Assembly (NCBI GenBank): GCA_031213475.1
Contig: JARUPZ010000009.1
Coordinates: 1,885,001 to 1,949,000 of the forward strand
Reading direction: 5' to 3'
Length of the DNA: 64,000 bases
From: Nereocystis luetkeana
Taxonomy: Eukaryota; Sar; Phaeophyceae; Laminariales; Laminariaceae
Positions 25,801 to 34,872 of the stretch are shown piece after piece (the first letter of the stretch is position 1; the number at the start of each line of letters is the position of its first letter). The position numbers and the translations under genes are program-made. The notes below the pieces were generated by a model, which made no database searches, had not been told where the DNA came from, and saw only the letters and a list, made by a program, of their open reading frames with translations.

Positions 25801-28800
25801 GCTATCACCACCGCAAGCTGTGTCGAAGCACCCCGATGTGACCGCCACTGCGGCCGAGGTAATAGCCGCCGTCACCGGCCCCGCCGTCGCCGCCGGCGTC
25901 TCCGAGAGGACTGAGCTGTCGCCGTCTCCATCCCCACCGCACGCTGTGTCGAAGCACGCCATTGTGTTTGCCGCCACGGACGATGAAGGCACCGCTGTCC
26001 CCGCTACGGGCGATGAAGCCGCCACTGCCACCGCAGCCGCCACCGGCGTCTTTGATGTGACCGCGCTTTCATCACCATGACCACCACCTCCGCCGCCAGC
26101 GCACGCCGTACCCACCACCGCACACGGCGCGTCGACCAAGATCCCTCCCTCCTCACCCACTTCTACCTCCTCCTCCTCTTCTTCGTCTTCATCTCCCTCA
26201 CTTTCTGCAGAATCATCAGAATCATCATCAAGGCCACCACCAACAAGGACTTCAACATCGTCCTCGTCGTCGAATTCGCCTTCGTCCGGGAGCGACTCTC
26301 CGTCGTCCGAGGTGGGGGCGCTATGAATGACGCTGCTGAGGTCGCTCTTGGATTCCTCCACATCATCGGGGGACCACATCCACACCTCCTCTTGCCCTTG
26401 CACCACCCCATCCGAACAGTCCGACAAGCGGGCCGAGAAAGAGCACGAGGTCGACGAAGACGAGGATGAGGACCGTTCCACGGAACGCTCCGACCGTTCT
26501 TCGACGGAGGAAAACCGGTCGCCGCGGGAGGACCGTCGACGCTGCAGCTGCTGCTGTTGCCTCCTTTTTTCGGTGTCGCGGTCATCGTCCTCGCTGAACG
26601 ACGGGATAGATGGAAACGATGACCGCTCGGACGCGTCCTCGGCCTCCCCCTCCACAATGGCGCTCATGATGTCCACCACGCAGCCCCCTACTTCTTCCTC
26701 CTCCTCCACGTCGCCGAAGTCCTCCTCCTCCTCCTTCTCCTCCATGTCGACGAATTCTTCTTCCTCCTCCTCTACCTCCCGGCCCTCCTCCTCCTCCTCC
26801 ATGTCGCCGAAGTCGTCTCCCTCCTCCTCCTCCTCCAACTCGCGGCCCTCCTCCGCCTCTTGCGTGCCCAGGACCCCGCTAAAGCCCGGGAGACCGTTGG
26901 GGTCTCCCCCTCCATCCTCCTGCTCCTCCTCTTCATTCTGGTCCTCTTCCTGCCTGCGCAGGAGCAGGTCGGCCGCGTCGGCGAGCAAAGAGGCGTCGTC
27001 TACGAGCAGCAGCGAGTCATCGTCCACATCCTCGCCGCATACGACCATCGGGGCCAACGCCGCTGCTGCTGCCTCCTCCTCCGCTGCTGCCGCCGCTGCC
27101 GCCTCTGCCTTTGTTGGAGAGGATACCACAGTGTCCGGCGACGAGAAAGCGGCTGCTCGGTTTGCCAAGAACTGCCACAAACCCTTGGAATTTTCCTGGG
27201 CAGCTTCACCGTAGCCAGCGCCCCCACCCGCCTCCCCCCGCCCTGCGGCCGCCCTCTGCCCCACCTCCAGTCCCATCGCGGACGAAGACGACGGTGATGT
27301 CGGTACCGCCACCGCTACCGCTACCGCTGTCGCGGCAGCAGCAGCGGTGCTTGGTGGCTGCCGCTGGTGCTGTTGATGCTGTCTCGGGTTCGGGTGCTTG
27401 TTCTCGCTGTGACCCGCTTCCTCCCCCCCCTCGCCCTCGCGCCACGGTGCCCAGAGCTGCTGTGGTGGGCGTTGCTGCTTGGGGGAGGTGTGCGGGCGAC
27501 CGGGGCTCCTTCTCCCCGTCTCGTTAGCGGCGCCCGTTGTGAACGAGCGAGGGGAGGAAGAGCACGACGCTGCCCCCCCCCCGCCGGCCGTGCCCCCCCC
27601 GGCCGCCGCGCCGTACCCCGCGATGCCGAACGCTGCCAACCTCTCGCCCGTCAAACGCGCTACCCCCGCCTTCAGCAGGATGTCTGCGTGCATTCTCCCC
27701 TGCCGCTGCCGCGCCTGCTCCAATTCCCGTCTCCTCTCCTCTTCTTCGACGGCTCGCAGCTCCTCCGCGGAGAGCACTCCGTCGAACTCGTCCCTCGCCA
27801 CCAGCGAAGGCGAAGACGCAGGAGAATTATAAGAACCGGCAGAGTAGTGGCCGCCGTGCGCGATGGACAGAGGGGTGGGGGCAGGCGGCGCAGACTCCAC
27901 CGCCGGCCTCGGTAGGGGTCGCTCGAAGCCGCCCGACCCCGCGCCCCCTCTGCGAGCCGGAATACCGCTGGCCGCGGCCGCCTTTGCGCGGGCGTGCTGC
28001 TGCTGCTGCTGTTGCGCCGAGGGACTCATGGCGGCGACGGTGGAGGCGACAGCAGCAGAAACGAACCTGCCTGCAGGGGACGCGGGACACGCGCCGGCGG
28101 GAGCGGTGGCGGCGGCGGTGGAGGCAACAGCCGCAGAAACGAAGCTCCCTGCAGGGGAGGGAGGTGTGGTGCCGGCGGTAGAGGTAACAGCAGGAGAGAC
28201 GAAGCTGCCGGCAGGGGAGGGCGGCGCGGTGATGTTCCCGACGTAGCCGTTGGGAGGAGGAGGAGCGCCGAGGAATCGCGGGGCGGGTGGTGGTGGTGCC
28301 GCTGTCGCCGCCGTCATTTTCGCCAAATCCGGCGGCGGCCCGTGGTGGTAGTGGTGGTGGTGGTGGTGGTGCAGGTGTTGATGCTGGTGGCGGTGGTCCT
28401 GCTCCCCCGTGCTGCCGACAGAACTCGTACCCGTCCCGCCCCTCCTCTCCGAGCCTACCGCGAAAGAATCCCAGTCCGAGTCGCCGCTGTAGTGCTCCGC
28501 GCCGCTGTACGAGTGCTCCTCGGACGAAGCAGCAGAAGAGTAGACGACGGACATGGGGGAGTTGCTGGAAAGGCGGGCCTCTAACCGCGAGCCGTCAACG
28601 GCGCGAGGGTAAGGGAGGCCCAACGAAGGGGGTCGAACGGTCCCGCTTTCAGGCGGGCTTGGGATATCGTCGGAAAAAGAGTCCTCGCGGAGGATGGCTT
28701 CGTTCGGCAGGGTCGACGCTGGTGCTGGGTATATCGCGTTGCTCCTCGTTGTCCCACTGCTGTTGCTGCTGCTGGTGCTGTTGCTGCTATTGTTGCTGCC

Positions 28801-29184
28801 GCTGCTGCTGCCGCTGCTGCTTCTGCATCCCGCTCCAGGCGCGGTTTCATTCATCCCGTTGGGTGCTGCTCGCGCGGACAGAGATCCGTGGTTCCACTCG
28901 ATGGCTTCGTTCGGCAAGGTCGAGGCTCGTGCTGGGTGCGTCGCGGGGCTCCTCGTCGTGGTGCTGCTGCTGCTGCTGCTGCTGTTGCTGCTGCTGTTGC
29001 TGCCGCCGCTGCTGCTCCTGCGTCCCGCTCCTGGCGCGGTCGCGCTCATCGCCTTGGGTGCTGCTGGTGCGGACACAGACCCTTGGCCCCACTGCTGCTT
29101 GTTGCTACCGCCCTCGGAGCGCCGACACGGCTGCCGTTGGGACATGTCCGTGTCCTTCGAGGGAAGAGAAAAAAGGGACGACAT
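6870..29184 (-). CDS. Giant multi-exon protein with an internal bactofilin domain (whole gene)
   Basis: Four minus-strand exons (29184-15858, 14818-13564, 12643-12551, 10293-6870) join with matching phases (1, 2, 2) at GTGAGC/GTGAAT donors and AG acceptors, giving about 6,032 residues. Joined residues about 4840-4910 form four consecutive turns of 16-17 residues with the alternating hydrophobic/Gly pattern of bactofilins (Pfam Bactofilin, formerly DUF583): short beta strands closed by motifs such as IDEGATVEG, VKGTFDGN and VEPGANLEA. Bacterial bactofilins polymerise without nucleotide into filaments that scaffold membrane or wall enzymes; they are usually 120-200 residues with short disordered ends. 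Here the core is flanked by about 4,400 repetitive residues and a tail of about 1,100. I infer a structural or scaffold role. No signal peptide or membrane segment is evident. ATG 29184 is the first ATG after an in-frame stop; ATG 29145 is the alternative, and an upstream 5' exon is possible. Domain call strong, exact termini less so. Confidence 0.78.
10294..12550 (-). other. Intron 3 of the bactofilin-like gene
   Basis: 2,257 bp, GTGAAT...TGCTAG. It carries a full-length SINE with (TA)n tail, a second (TA)n tract at 11493-11516 and two TACCWGGTA motifs (11449 and 11784). No exon was recognised inside it. Confidence 0.65.
10790..11166 (-). mobile_element. tRNA-derived SINE, full length, in intron 3
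   Basis: Read on the minus strand it opens GCCGGTCGCCCCGGTGG, has a B-box-type GGTTCGAGCCC about 50 nt later, then a body of about 240 bp shared with the copy at 43477. It ends in a (TA)n tail. The A-box region reads TGGTTAAGTGG. Confidence 0.8.
12551..12643 (-). CDS. Bactofilin-like gene, exon 3 (93 nt, two beta-helix turns)
   Basis: This is a 93-nt exon between acceptor TTTCTCCAG (ends at 12644) and donor AG|GTGAAT (12550). It completes a Gly codon, then encodes 30 residues containing ATVEGKVLADNVTVKGTFDG and NMECRHLLTV, and ends in phase 2. The Gly/Val spacing and length match two 16-17-residue turns of the bactofilin beta-helix. An alternative acceptor 2 nt downstream would break the frame. 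The exon is too short to be found by ORF length and is identified by phase and domain continuity. Confidence 0.8.
12644..13563 (-). other. Intron 2 of the bactofilin-like gene
   Basis: 920 bp, GTGAGC...CTCCAG. It contains one MITE-A copy (13395-13512). The rest is unremarkable. Confidence 0.7.
13395..13512. mobile_element. MITE-A copy 3
   Basis: Inverted ends GTTACGGGGGGCCATAG and GGTCCCCCGTAATAG. The centre carries TACCCTGGTA where clean copies read TATATA. Confidence 0.8.
13564..14818 (-). CDS. Bactofilin-like gene, exon 2 (start of the beta-helix domain)
   Basis: The acceptor CTACAG ends at 14819 and a CTGAC branch-point-like sequence lies just upstream. The exon begins by completing a Gly codon, then reads IDMNEFFDTILESS, continuing the helix-like end of exon 1. 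At residues 4486-4505 a beta-strand-like segment (ESIVIPPRTRITVAGMLSG) resembles the first bactofilin strand. About 330 residues of Ala/Ser/Asn/Gly low complexity follow before the core resumes with LLVVQGQVAGAMDVKTLQ. The donor is GG|GTGAGC at 13563 (phase 2). An ATG at 14810 could be mistaken for the gene start. Confidence 0.75.
14819..15857 (-). other. Intron 1 of the bactofilin-like gene
   Basis: 1,039 bp, GTGAGC...CTACAG. It holds poly-A/T and C-rich runs and AT-rich unique sequence. No mobile element was recognised. Confidence 0.7.
15858..29184 (-). CDS. Bactofilin-like gene, exon 1 (about 4,442 residues, repetitive)
   Basis: A single open exon of 13.3 kb. From the N-terminus it shows: two copies of a Ser/Asn-rich module marked by TAPGAG and RSSSG; a charged, probably helical stretch at residues 459-519 (LSAEELRAVEEEERRRELEQ); a Glu-rich acidic stretch at about 742-842; a block with the motif CFDTACGG at about 1030-1710; about 50 tandem 29-residue repeats at about 1725-3250; a less repetitive stretch near 3740-3800 (YTPGEALEVLRRVAARYS); and a Val/Ala/Pro/Glu repeat block at about 3945-4370. 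Its last coding bases, after KKACKIL, meet a G|GTGAGC donor at 15857 in phase 1. Without splicing the frame stops 12 codons later. Composition is extreme, but 4,400 codons without a stop and an exact phase match to the next exon argue for real coding sequence. Confidence 0.75.
16080..17350 (-). repeat. Val/Ala/Pro/Glu repeat block near the end of exon 1
   Basis: Imperfect repeats of VPVAPLVEEAPAVTT type, then a shorter Glu/Pro repeat (EEVAASEEMPAPE). They are coding and in frame, with much trinucleotide drift. Confidence 0.7.
18860..26110 (-). repeat. Repeats carrying the CFDTACGG motif
   Basis: Nineteen copies of a short motif, eight of them exactly CFDTACGG, usually followed by DGDG and an acidic ISEE-type segment. 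Fifteen lie between about 26100 and 24000 and four after the 29-residue array (about 19300-18860). Spacing is irregular. The paired Cys and following Asp/Gly suggest disulphide or metal-binding potential, but I recognise no family. Confidence 0.7.
19440..24010 (-). repeat. 87-bp coding minisatellite, about 50 units
   Basis: Tandem units of 87 bp in frame with exon 1. Each encodes 29 residues built from MSEAASAASSPVV followed by a Val/Ala/Pro stretch such as AVAPVAPVAPAPG. Many units differ by only a few substitutions, and some blocks (for example around 21000-21420) are nearly identical. That pattern suggests recent unequal exchange or slippage. The frame is kept throughout. Confidence 0.85.
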
Positions 29185-31067
29185 GCACAGCAGTACGTTC
29201 ACACTCAGCTCGCGCACACGACGTAACAAGGGAGCAGCAAGCAGTCACAGCACCCTGCGCCAGGGTACGTACCCACAGCTTGGCAGGTCTGGCTGTCTCT
29301 CTATGTCGGATGGTCTAGCTAGTCTCAGTTTGTCTGCTTGCTACTTGCTCTCTTATGCTTCGATTCGATGGCTGCGCTGCCGCTACCTTCTCCTACATGC
29401 ACGGGCGTACCCGCCTTCTATTGGCGCCAAATACTTTACGCGGGAACGCTGAACGGGATGTTCATCGATATGCTCTCTCCTCCCACAGGTCTACGTTTGT
29501 TCTCACTTGCAGCAGGAGCAGAGTCGCTTGGTCAGTAGGGCAGGCAGATCGTTCTCCGGGAAACCCGGCGCCACAGTTGCGATGAAAACCTGAGGGGAGA
29601 TTAGATGCTTGCGTGCTTGCCCCCCTGATAAGTAAGAGCTGGCGCTTGTAGGCGTGGTCGAGCCTCTTGTGGGTCGTTCGCTTTGTGCGCCGCAGCGTAA
29701 AAAAACTTTTTTTTTTGCCGTTTGCCTTTTGCCTCTTCCACCACCCCCAAAAACCTGCTGCTTCCGCGAAAAACAATCTCCCCGCATTGAAAATCTCGCC
29801 GCATTTTCGGCCCAAACAGGAACTCAAATCTGAATGGCCCCTGACCCCGTCTTGTTAAGTAGTTGGCGTTTTTATTTCCGACAGTGCCGAATGACGACCA
29901 CGCGAGCAGACGGACAGCAGCACAGCAACAGCAGCTGGCGCATAGTAAAGCAGAGGAGCCTAGATGGCGGTCACATCGCGAACGCCGTGAGGTGACAGCC
30001 CCGATTCTTCTGCTACAACGAGAGGATCCGGGAGTATACCAGCTTGCCTTCGGTGACGCCTTTGGCTGTCTCGCTCTTGGAGGAAGGAGGAGCATCAGCG
30101 TGGCTTCGTCGAGTGTTGTCTCTCTCTGTTTTTGAATACTCGTGCTGCCTGCTGTAGTGCCGAGCTTCGAGAGCTGGCGGTGATACGTATCGACGAGCTC
30201 TCCGGAGGGACAGGGCGAGAGAAGGCGGGGAGGCGGGGGGGTGGGGGGGAGGTATCAATCGCCTGCCGGGGTTGGCTCTATCTCCTTCTCGTGAGGCGTG
30301 GAGGAATCATCGATGATTCGCTCGAAGCAGGGCGGGAGTTCACACTCGAGGCGTCACGTCGACGTCGACCTGGTTCGTTCCGAGGTACGTACATGCGTAT
30401 GTTACGAGAGTGTGAGCATGTACCAGCACACATGTGCACTGCTGTGCTGCTGCTGCTGCTGCTGTCTGTAGTCGCGCACCTATTATATCATACCACCAGC
30501 AGCGGGTGTGTTCAGTGTTTTGTAGGCTTCTTTATTTTCACGTCCCCAACGACAGCACATTCCTGTGCAAGTGTGTGCCCCACAGCAGTGTACAATATTG
30601 CTCAAGATACGTGCCAGGTACAAACGAATTTCAGACCCGGTTTCCTCCAAAACATGGAGAGCAGAGACAAGGAAAAATGTTTTTTTTTTCAAGATTTCGT
30701 CGAGAAGGTTGCACAGACGCATCGCTCGTCGCATCCAGTTCGCCCTCCCCATTGTCGAGAAACCCCGGCTTTGAAAATCGTCCGAGGGGGTGCGTTGTCT
30801 TGCGTAAGTTTGCGTACACAGCACACCCAGCGGAGCAGAGCAGAGAGCAGAAATCGCGAAAGCATGATATTTCTTGTACCAGCGGTACGTGCGTACAGTA
30901 CGCTTGTCGTGCACCAATGGTTGCAGTCTATGACATGGTCCGTACAGCAGTACCAGGTACCTGGTATTAATAGTACGGAGTAGGAAGTCTACTGGGGATG
31001 TCGTATATACCTCGGCTTTCTGACAGCATTAATAGTATTTAATACAAGGCGCTTCGCTTCGCGGGCG

Positions 31068-33140
31068 CTCTACGCCGCCCGCTACGCTCGCTCAGGAAAA
31101 AAAGGGAGCGGACAGAGGTCCATGATTGATTACCTGGTACCTGGTATATGTTTTTTTTTGTGATTATAGTTACAAACTGGCGACTTGATAATGCCAAGAG
31201 TCCCGCCGCCATGCTTCAGGAAAAACTGCTCGGAAGCCACATATACGCTTCGCGTCGCGGATGTCGTACGTACCTACATACCCCAGGCGGGGTACTTTTT
31301 TTCTTCTTTTGATACCTGGTATGCTCTGTGTCTGTACTCGTATGTACGAAAGAGAAAGCACAGCACGGCACAGCAGTACAGCAAAAACAACGAAAAAGGA
31401 AACCGAAAATTTTGGAAAGAAAGAAAGAAAAAAATCCCCGCCCCCTCTCGTGTACCTGGTATTTATGTTCTGCTTGATCGGAACACCTTACATCCGGTCA
31501 AATAGAAAAGAAGAAGATAATCGAACAGAAGAGCTCTATCAGCCTCGTACGCCGCCCGCCCCCTCTCGCCAAAGTTAGTACTCAGAATGCGTCGCTCTCT
31601 CATTGATTTTAAGTTTCGCCGCAAAAATAAGCGCACCGCTTGAATGTTATTTTGCGTACCAGGTATCACACAACGACCCTTATCTACTCGTACATAGTAT
31701 AACCGGAACCACATCAGGAGGCCAGACAGAGCCCATTGGTGCTTCCCTCGTGTCTCGAGGCACACGCGACGCCTAGCTACCAAAACGGGGACCGCGCTCC
31801 TTGCAACCCCCTCTCTACCCGCCACCACTCGCCGACACCCGCGTCGGTGCCGCGCCCGCCCGCCCGCGGAGCCGCATTCGGAGTACACGCACGCACCCGA
31901 AACGAAATGAAACGAAAGAAGAAAAAAGGGAAAAAGGACTGAAAGTGCCAAGAGAAATGGAGAAAACAAAGAACCGCTGGAAAAGGTAATAGAAGGAGGC
32001 GATTCCCAAGTGGGAGCTCGGAGAGGCCAGGGATGTACCAACCGAGCATGCTCAGGGAGTGCCCGCTACGCTCGCTCAGGAAGAAAAAAATTATATCAAA
32101 TTATGCGAAGCGAACAGAGGTCCACGATTGATTTTAGTGTTTTCAAGGATGGTAGTTGCCAACCGGCGACTTGATAATGCCAAGAGTCCCGCCGCCATGC
32201 TTCAGGAAAAAACAGCTCCGACGTCAGCTTGGATGCCACATATACGCTTCGCGTCGCGGATGTCGTACGTACGTACATACACCCCAGGTAGGGTACTACT
32301 GTCTGTACTTATTTTCTTCTTTCGATATACTCTACCGGTATGTCTGTACTGTATGCGCGAAGAAAGCGAAAGCACAGCACGGCACAGCAGCAAAAACAAT
32401 GAAAATGAAACCGAAAACTCGGAAAGGAAAAAAAATCCCCGTCCCCTCTCGTGTAATATTTTTCTGCCTGATTGGAACACCTTACACCCGGTCGAAAAGA
32501 AGAAAATAAACAAATCGCACAGAAGAGCTTCTCTCTCAGCCTCGTACGCCGCCCGCCCCTCTCGCGACCACCTCGCTACCGATTAGGTCTGGGTAAAGCT
32601 TTTATCACTCTCTGTCACAATCAGCCCCGTCGCCCGCCCCGCGTGAAGCCCGGTGCTCACCGTGGCCGTCGTTCGCCAGCTCGATAACGTTGGTGTTCAA
32701 ACTGCACACCTCCCTCTTTCAACTTCAGCGTGGTCGCAAAAATAAGCACCGCTTGAGTATTATCTTGCCCTCCCGAACGACCTTTATAAACTCGTACATA
32801 CTCTATCAACAATCGTAAATCGAAGCCAGACAAAGCCCGTTCATGCATCCCTCGTGTCTCGAGGCACACGCGACGCCTAGGCACGAAAGCGGCGACCGCG
32901 CTCTTTGCAACCCCCCCTCTACCCGCCAGCACCCGCTGGCACCCGCGACGGTGCCGGGTCCTCCCGCGATGCCGTGCTCGGAGAGCACGCACGCACACGA
33001 AACGAAAGAAAAAAAAAAGGAAGAAATGGCCGAGAAAACAAAGAACTGCTGGAAAGATCCGGCAAGTAATGAAAGGAGGCGGTTTGGAAGTGGGAGCTCT
33101 GAGAGGCCAGGGATGCACCAACCGAGCACGCTCAGGAGTT
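31068..33140. repeat. Tandem duplication, two diverged units of about 1 kb
   Basis: Unit 1 (about 31068-32061) and unit 2 (about 32062-33140) share, in order, CCGCTACGCTCGCTCAGG, GGCGACTTGATAATGCCAAG, ATACGCTTCGCGTCGCGG, AGCACAGCACGGCACAGCAG, CCCGCCCCCTCTCG-like and GAGAGGCCAGGGATG. Unit 1 has four TACCTGGTA sites that unit 2 largely lacks. The copies share open frames but resemble no protein family. Confidence 0.75.
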
Positions 33141-33375
33141 GTGATCTAAGTATGTAATTCTATCTATTACTATTAAAAGAACTGCTGCCGGAATGGTTGT
33201 CTTCCTGTAAATGCCGGCCTGCCTTTCTTATTGCCCGTTTTTTCTTGTTACTACTGCTGCTGTAGATGTCCTGCGCTACTGCTATGATACTGCTGTAGCT
33301 GCTGTATTAATAGTATGCGATAACAACGGAGTAAAGGTTGTGCACCACGGACAATTTCCCCCTGTGTAGTGTTAA

Positions 33376-33464
33376 CCCATTTAGAACCGCAGTCCCGTTT
33401 TTGGGGACAAACCAGTCAAATTCCTTGTAGTATGTCCCCAAAACAGGACCGCGGTTCTAAAGGG
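33376..33464. mobile_element. MITE-B copy 1 (TTAA target)
   Basis: Preceded by TTAA. It begins CCCATTTAGAACCGC and ends GCGGTTCTAAAGGG. The right-hand TTAA has decayed. Confidence 0.65.
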
Positions 33465-33564
33465 AGTCGACGAGGGAAGAAAGGCTTCTCGCGATACGAA
33501 AAATGCAAGGAACGCACGAACTGCTGTTCTGTACCAGGTAGTGGGAAGCGGGGACAAGAGCCTA

Positions 33565-33684
33565 CTATTACGAGGGACCATGGTAAATAGGACCTATATA
33601 CGGTACACACAAAAAACTATATACTTCCCTATTTTTACCAATAATATTTGGTTCTATTTACTATACTCGTAGGCCCCCGTAATA
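33565..33684. mobile_element. MITE-A copy 4
   Basis: Diverged ends CTATTACGAGGGACCATGG and GGCCCCCGTAATA, with the usual GGACCTAT and ATATTTGGTTC inner motifs. Confidence 0.7.
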
Positions 33685-33780
33685 TGTGACCCCGGATCTG
33701 AGTTACGACTATCGATAGTGTAGGCGGGAGCAGGACCGAGAAGGGCGAAGATATTGAATGAGATGAAAAATGCGACTTCC
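33684..33780 (+). mobile_element. SINE 3' fragment
   Basis: TGTGACCCCGGATCTGAG and the terminal GAATGAGATGAAAAAT match the SINE 3' region, with diverged sequence between. A second short 3' piece lies at 33993-34030. Confidence 0.5.
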
Positions 33781-34062
33781 CGTAGGGAGGTAGAGTTTAT
33801 GGAGGCGTTTTGGAATTCGAAGAAGCTGGCAGAATCGTGAGACGAGGAGAGATCAGACGACAGTCGCAAGGGTCTAGCCACTAGAGCTGCTTGGTCTAAG
33901 ACGGCCGCTGCGGCAACAACGAGGAGAGGTCGTAGCATCGCTGTATCGAAGGGGGAGGCAGTAGTGTGCCCAGACAATTTGATCGACTTTTGGGCGAAGA
34001 CGATGGATGAGATGGGAAAAAAAAGAAACAAAGAAAAGCGCAGTTCTACAAGTGTTACTTAA

Positions 34063-34148
34063 CCCTTTTAGTACCGCGGTCCCGTTTTGGGGACAAACTA
34101 CTTGGAATTTGACTGGATTGACCCCACAATGGGACAGTTCTAAAAGGG
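34063..34148. mobile_element. MITE-B copy 2 (TTAA target)
   Basis: Flanked by TTAA (34059-34062) and TCAA (34149-34152). Ends CCCTTTTAGTACCGC and TTCTAAAAGGG; interior CCCGTTTTGGGGACAAAC. Confidence 0.75.
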
Positions 34149-34299
34149 TCAAGGCCCAAAAAGGCCTCGATGCGACCAACAAGACCCGCCGTCCACTGCT
34201 GTAGCCTCTTTGCTCAACAAAGGAAACATATCGAGGCCATGGCTGGCTCTGCGAGTGCCAGGATTGGCCGCGAAAGTCGCGCCCCCCCCCCCCCCCCTC

Positions 34300-34528
34300 C
34301 CCTCATCCATTGCAAGTCCGCCTACGAAAACGGTTTTTAGGAGGATGCCCGCTCACCCTTCATGCGACTCGCATAACATCACACGGCGCTCCGCGCTTGG
34401 TGTAAGCAATGTCGGCCTAGTCGGTGAAAACCCGACGTGCTCCTTCCCGGCATTGTAGGGATGCGAGGGTCTATGGCCGTACAACTACGGCCGTGCATGG
34501 CAATGAATACATACCCCCCCCCCCCCGC
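34300..34528 (+). repeat. Element E copy 3 (lacks its 5' part)
   Basis: Reads from TGCAAGTCCGCC through GCGACTCGC, TGGTGTAAGCAATG, GGTGAAAACCCGACG and ATGCGAGGGTCTATGG to a C-run. Directly followed by copy 4 in the same orientation. Confidence 0.7.
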
Positions 34529-34531
34529 TTT

Positions 34532-34862
34532 AAGGTAAGGCACCCAAGAGGCAGTTACATAGTACTCCCATTGCTGTCTCTGGAAATGCCTACACCGGAA
34601 ATTAAAGTAACTCATTGAAGCTGTCGTCCATATGCAAGTCCGCCTCAAAGGCGGTTCTTAGTAGGATGCAGTTCAGCCTTCATGCGACTCGCCAGACACC
34701 TCACGGCGCTTCGCGCTTGGTGCAAGCAATGTCTGCCTGGTCGGTGAAAACCCGAAATGCTCCGTCCCGGCATTGTAGGGATGCGAGGGTCTATGGTCAT
34801 ACGACTACGGCCATGCATGATATCGAGTACATCTCTCCTATCGAGAACACCCCCCCCCCCCC
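34532..34862 (+). repeat. Element E copy 4 (full length), just upstream of the zeta-type gene
   Basis: Starts GGTAAGGCACCCAAGAGGCAG, continues through ACTCCCATTGCTGTCTCTGG and the common core, and ends in a long C-run at about 34846-34862, ten bases before ATG 34873. It therefore supplies the immediate 5' flank of the gene or of its second exon. Confidence 0.75.
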
Positions 34863-34872
34863 GCGCTCCCCG

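Larger units (their letters stand above)
29230..34872. other. Intergenic region between the two divergent genes
   Basis: It should hold both promoters, but I cannot define either. Recognisable contents are a roughly 1-kb tandem duplication, two MITE-B copies, one MITE-A, SINE fragments and element E copies that reach to within about 10 bp of the plus-strand gene's ATG. The 29.3-31.0 kb part is non-repetitive apart from short simple repeats and shows no recognisable gene. Confidence 0.5.

Noticed and set aside
31463-32041. Minus-strand ORF (192 codons) with a partner at 32657-33121
   Set aside because: The similarity comes from the tandem DNA duplication. The frames diverge and carry no recognisable domain.
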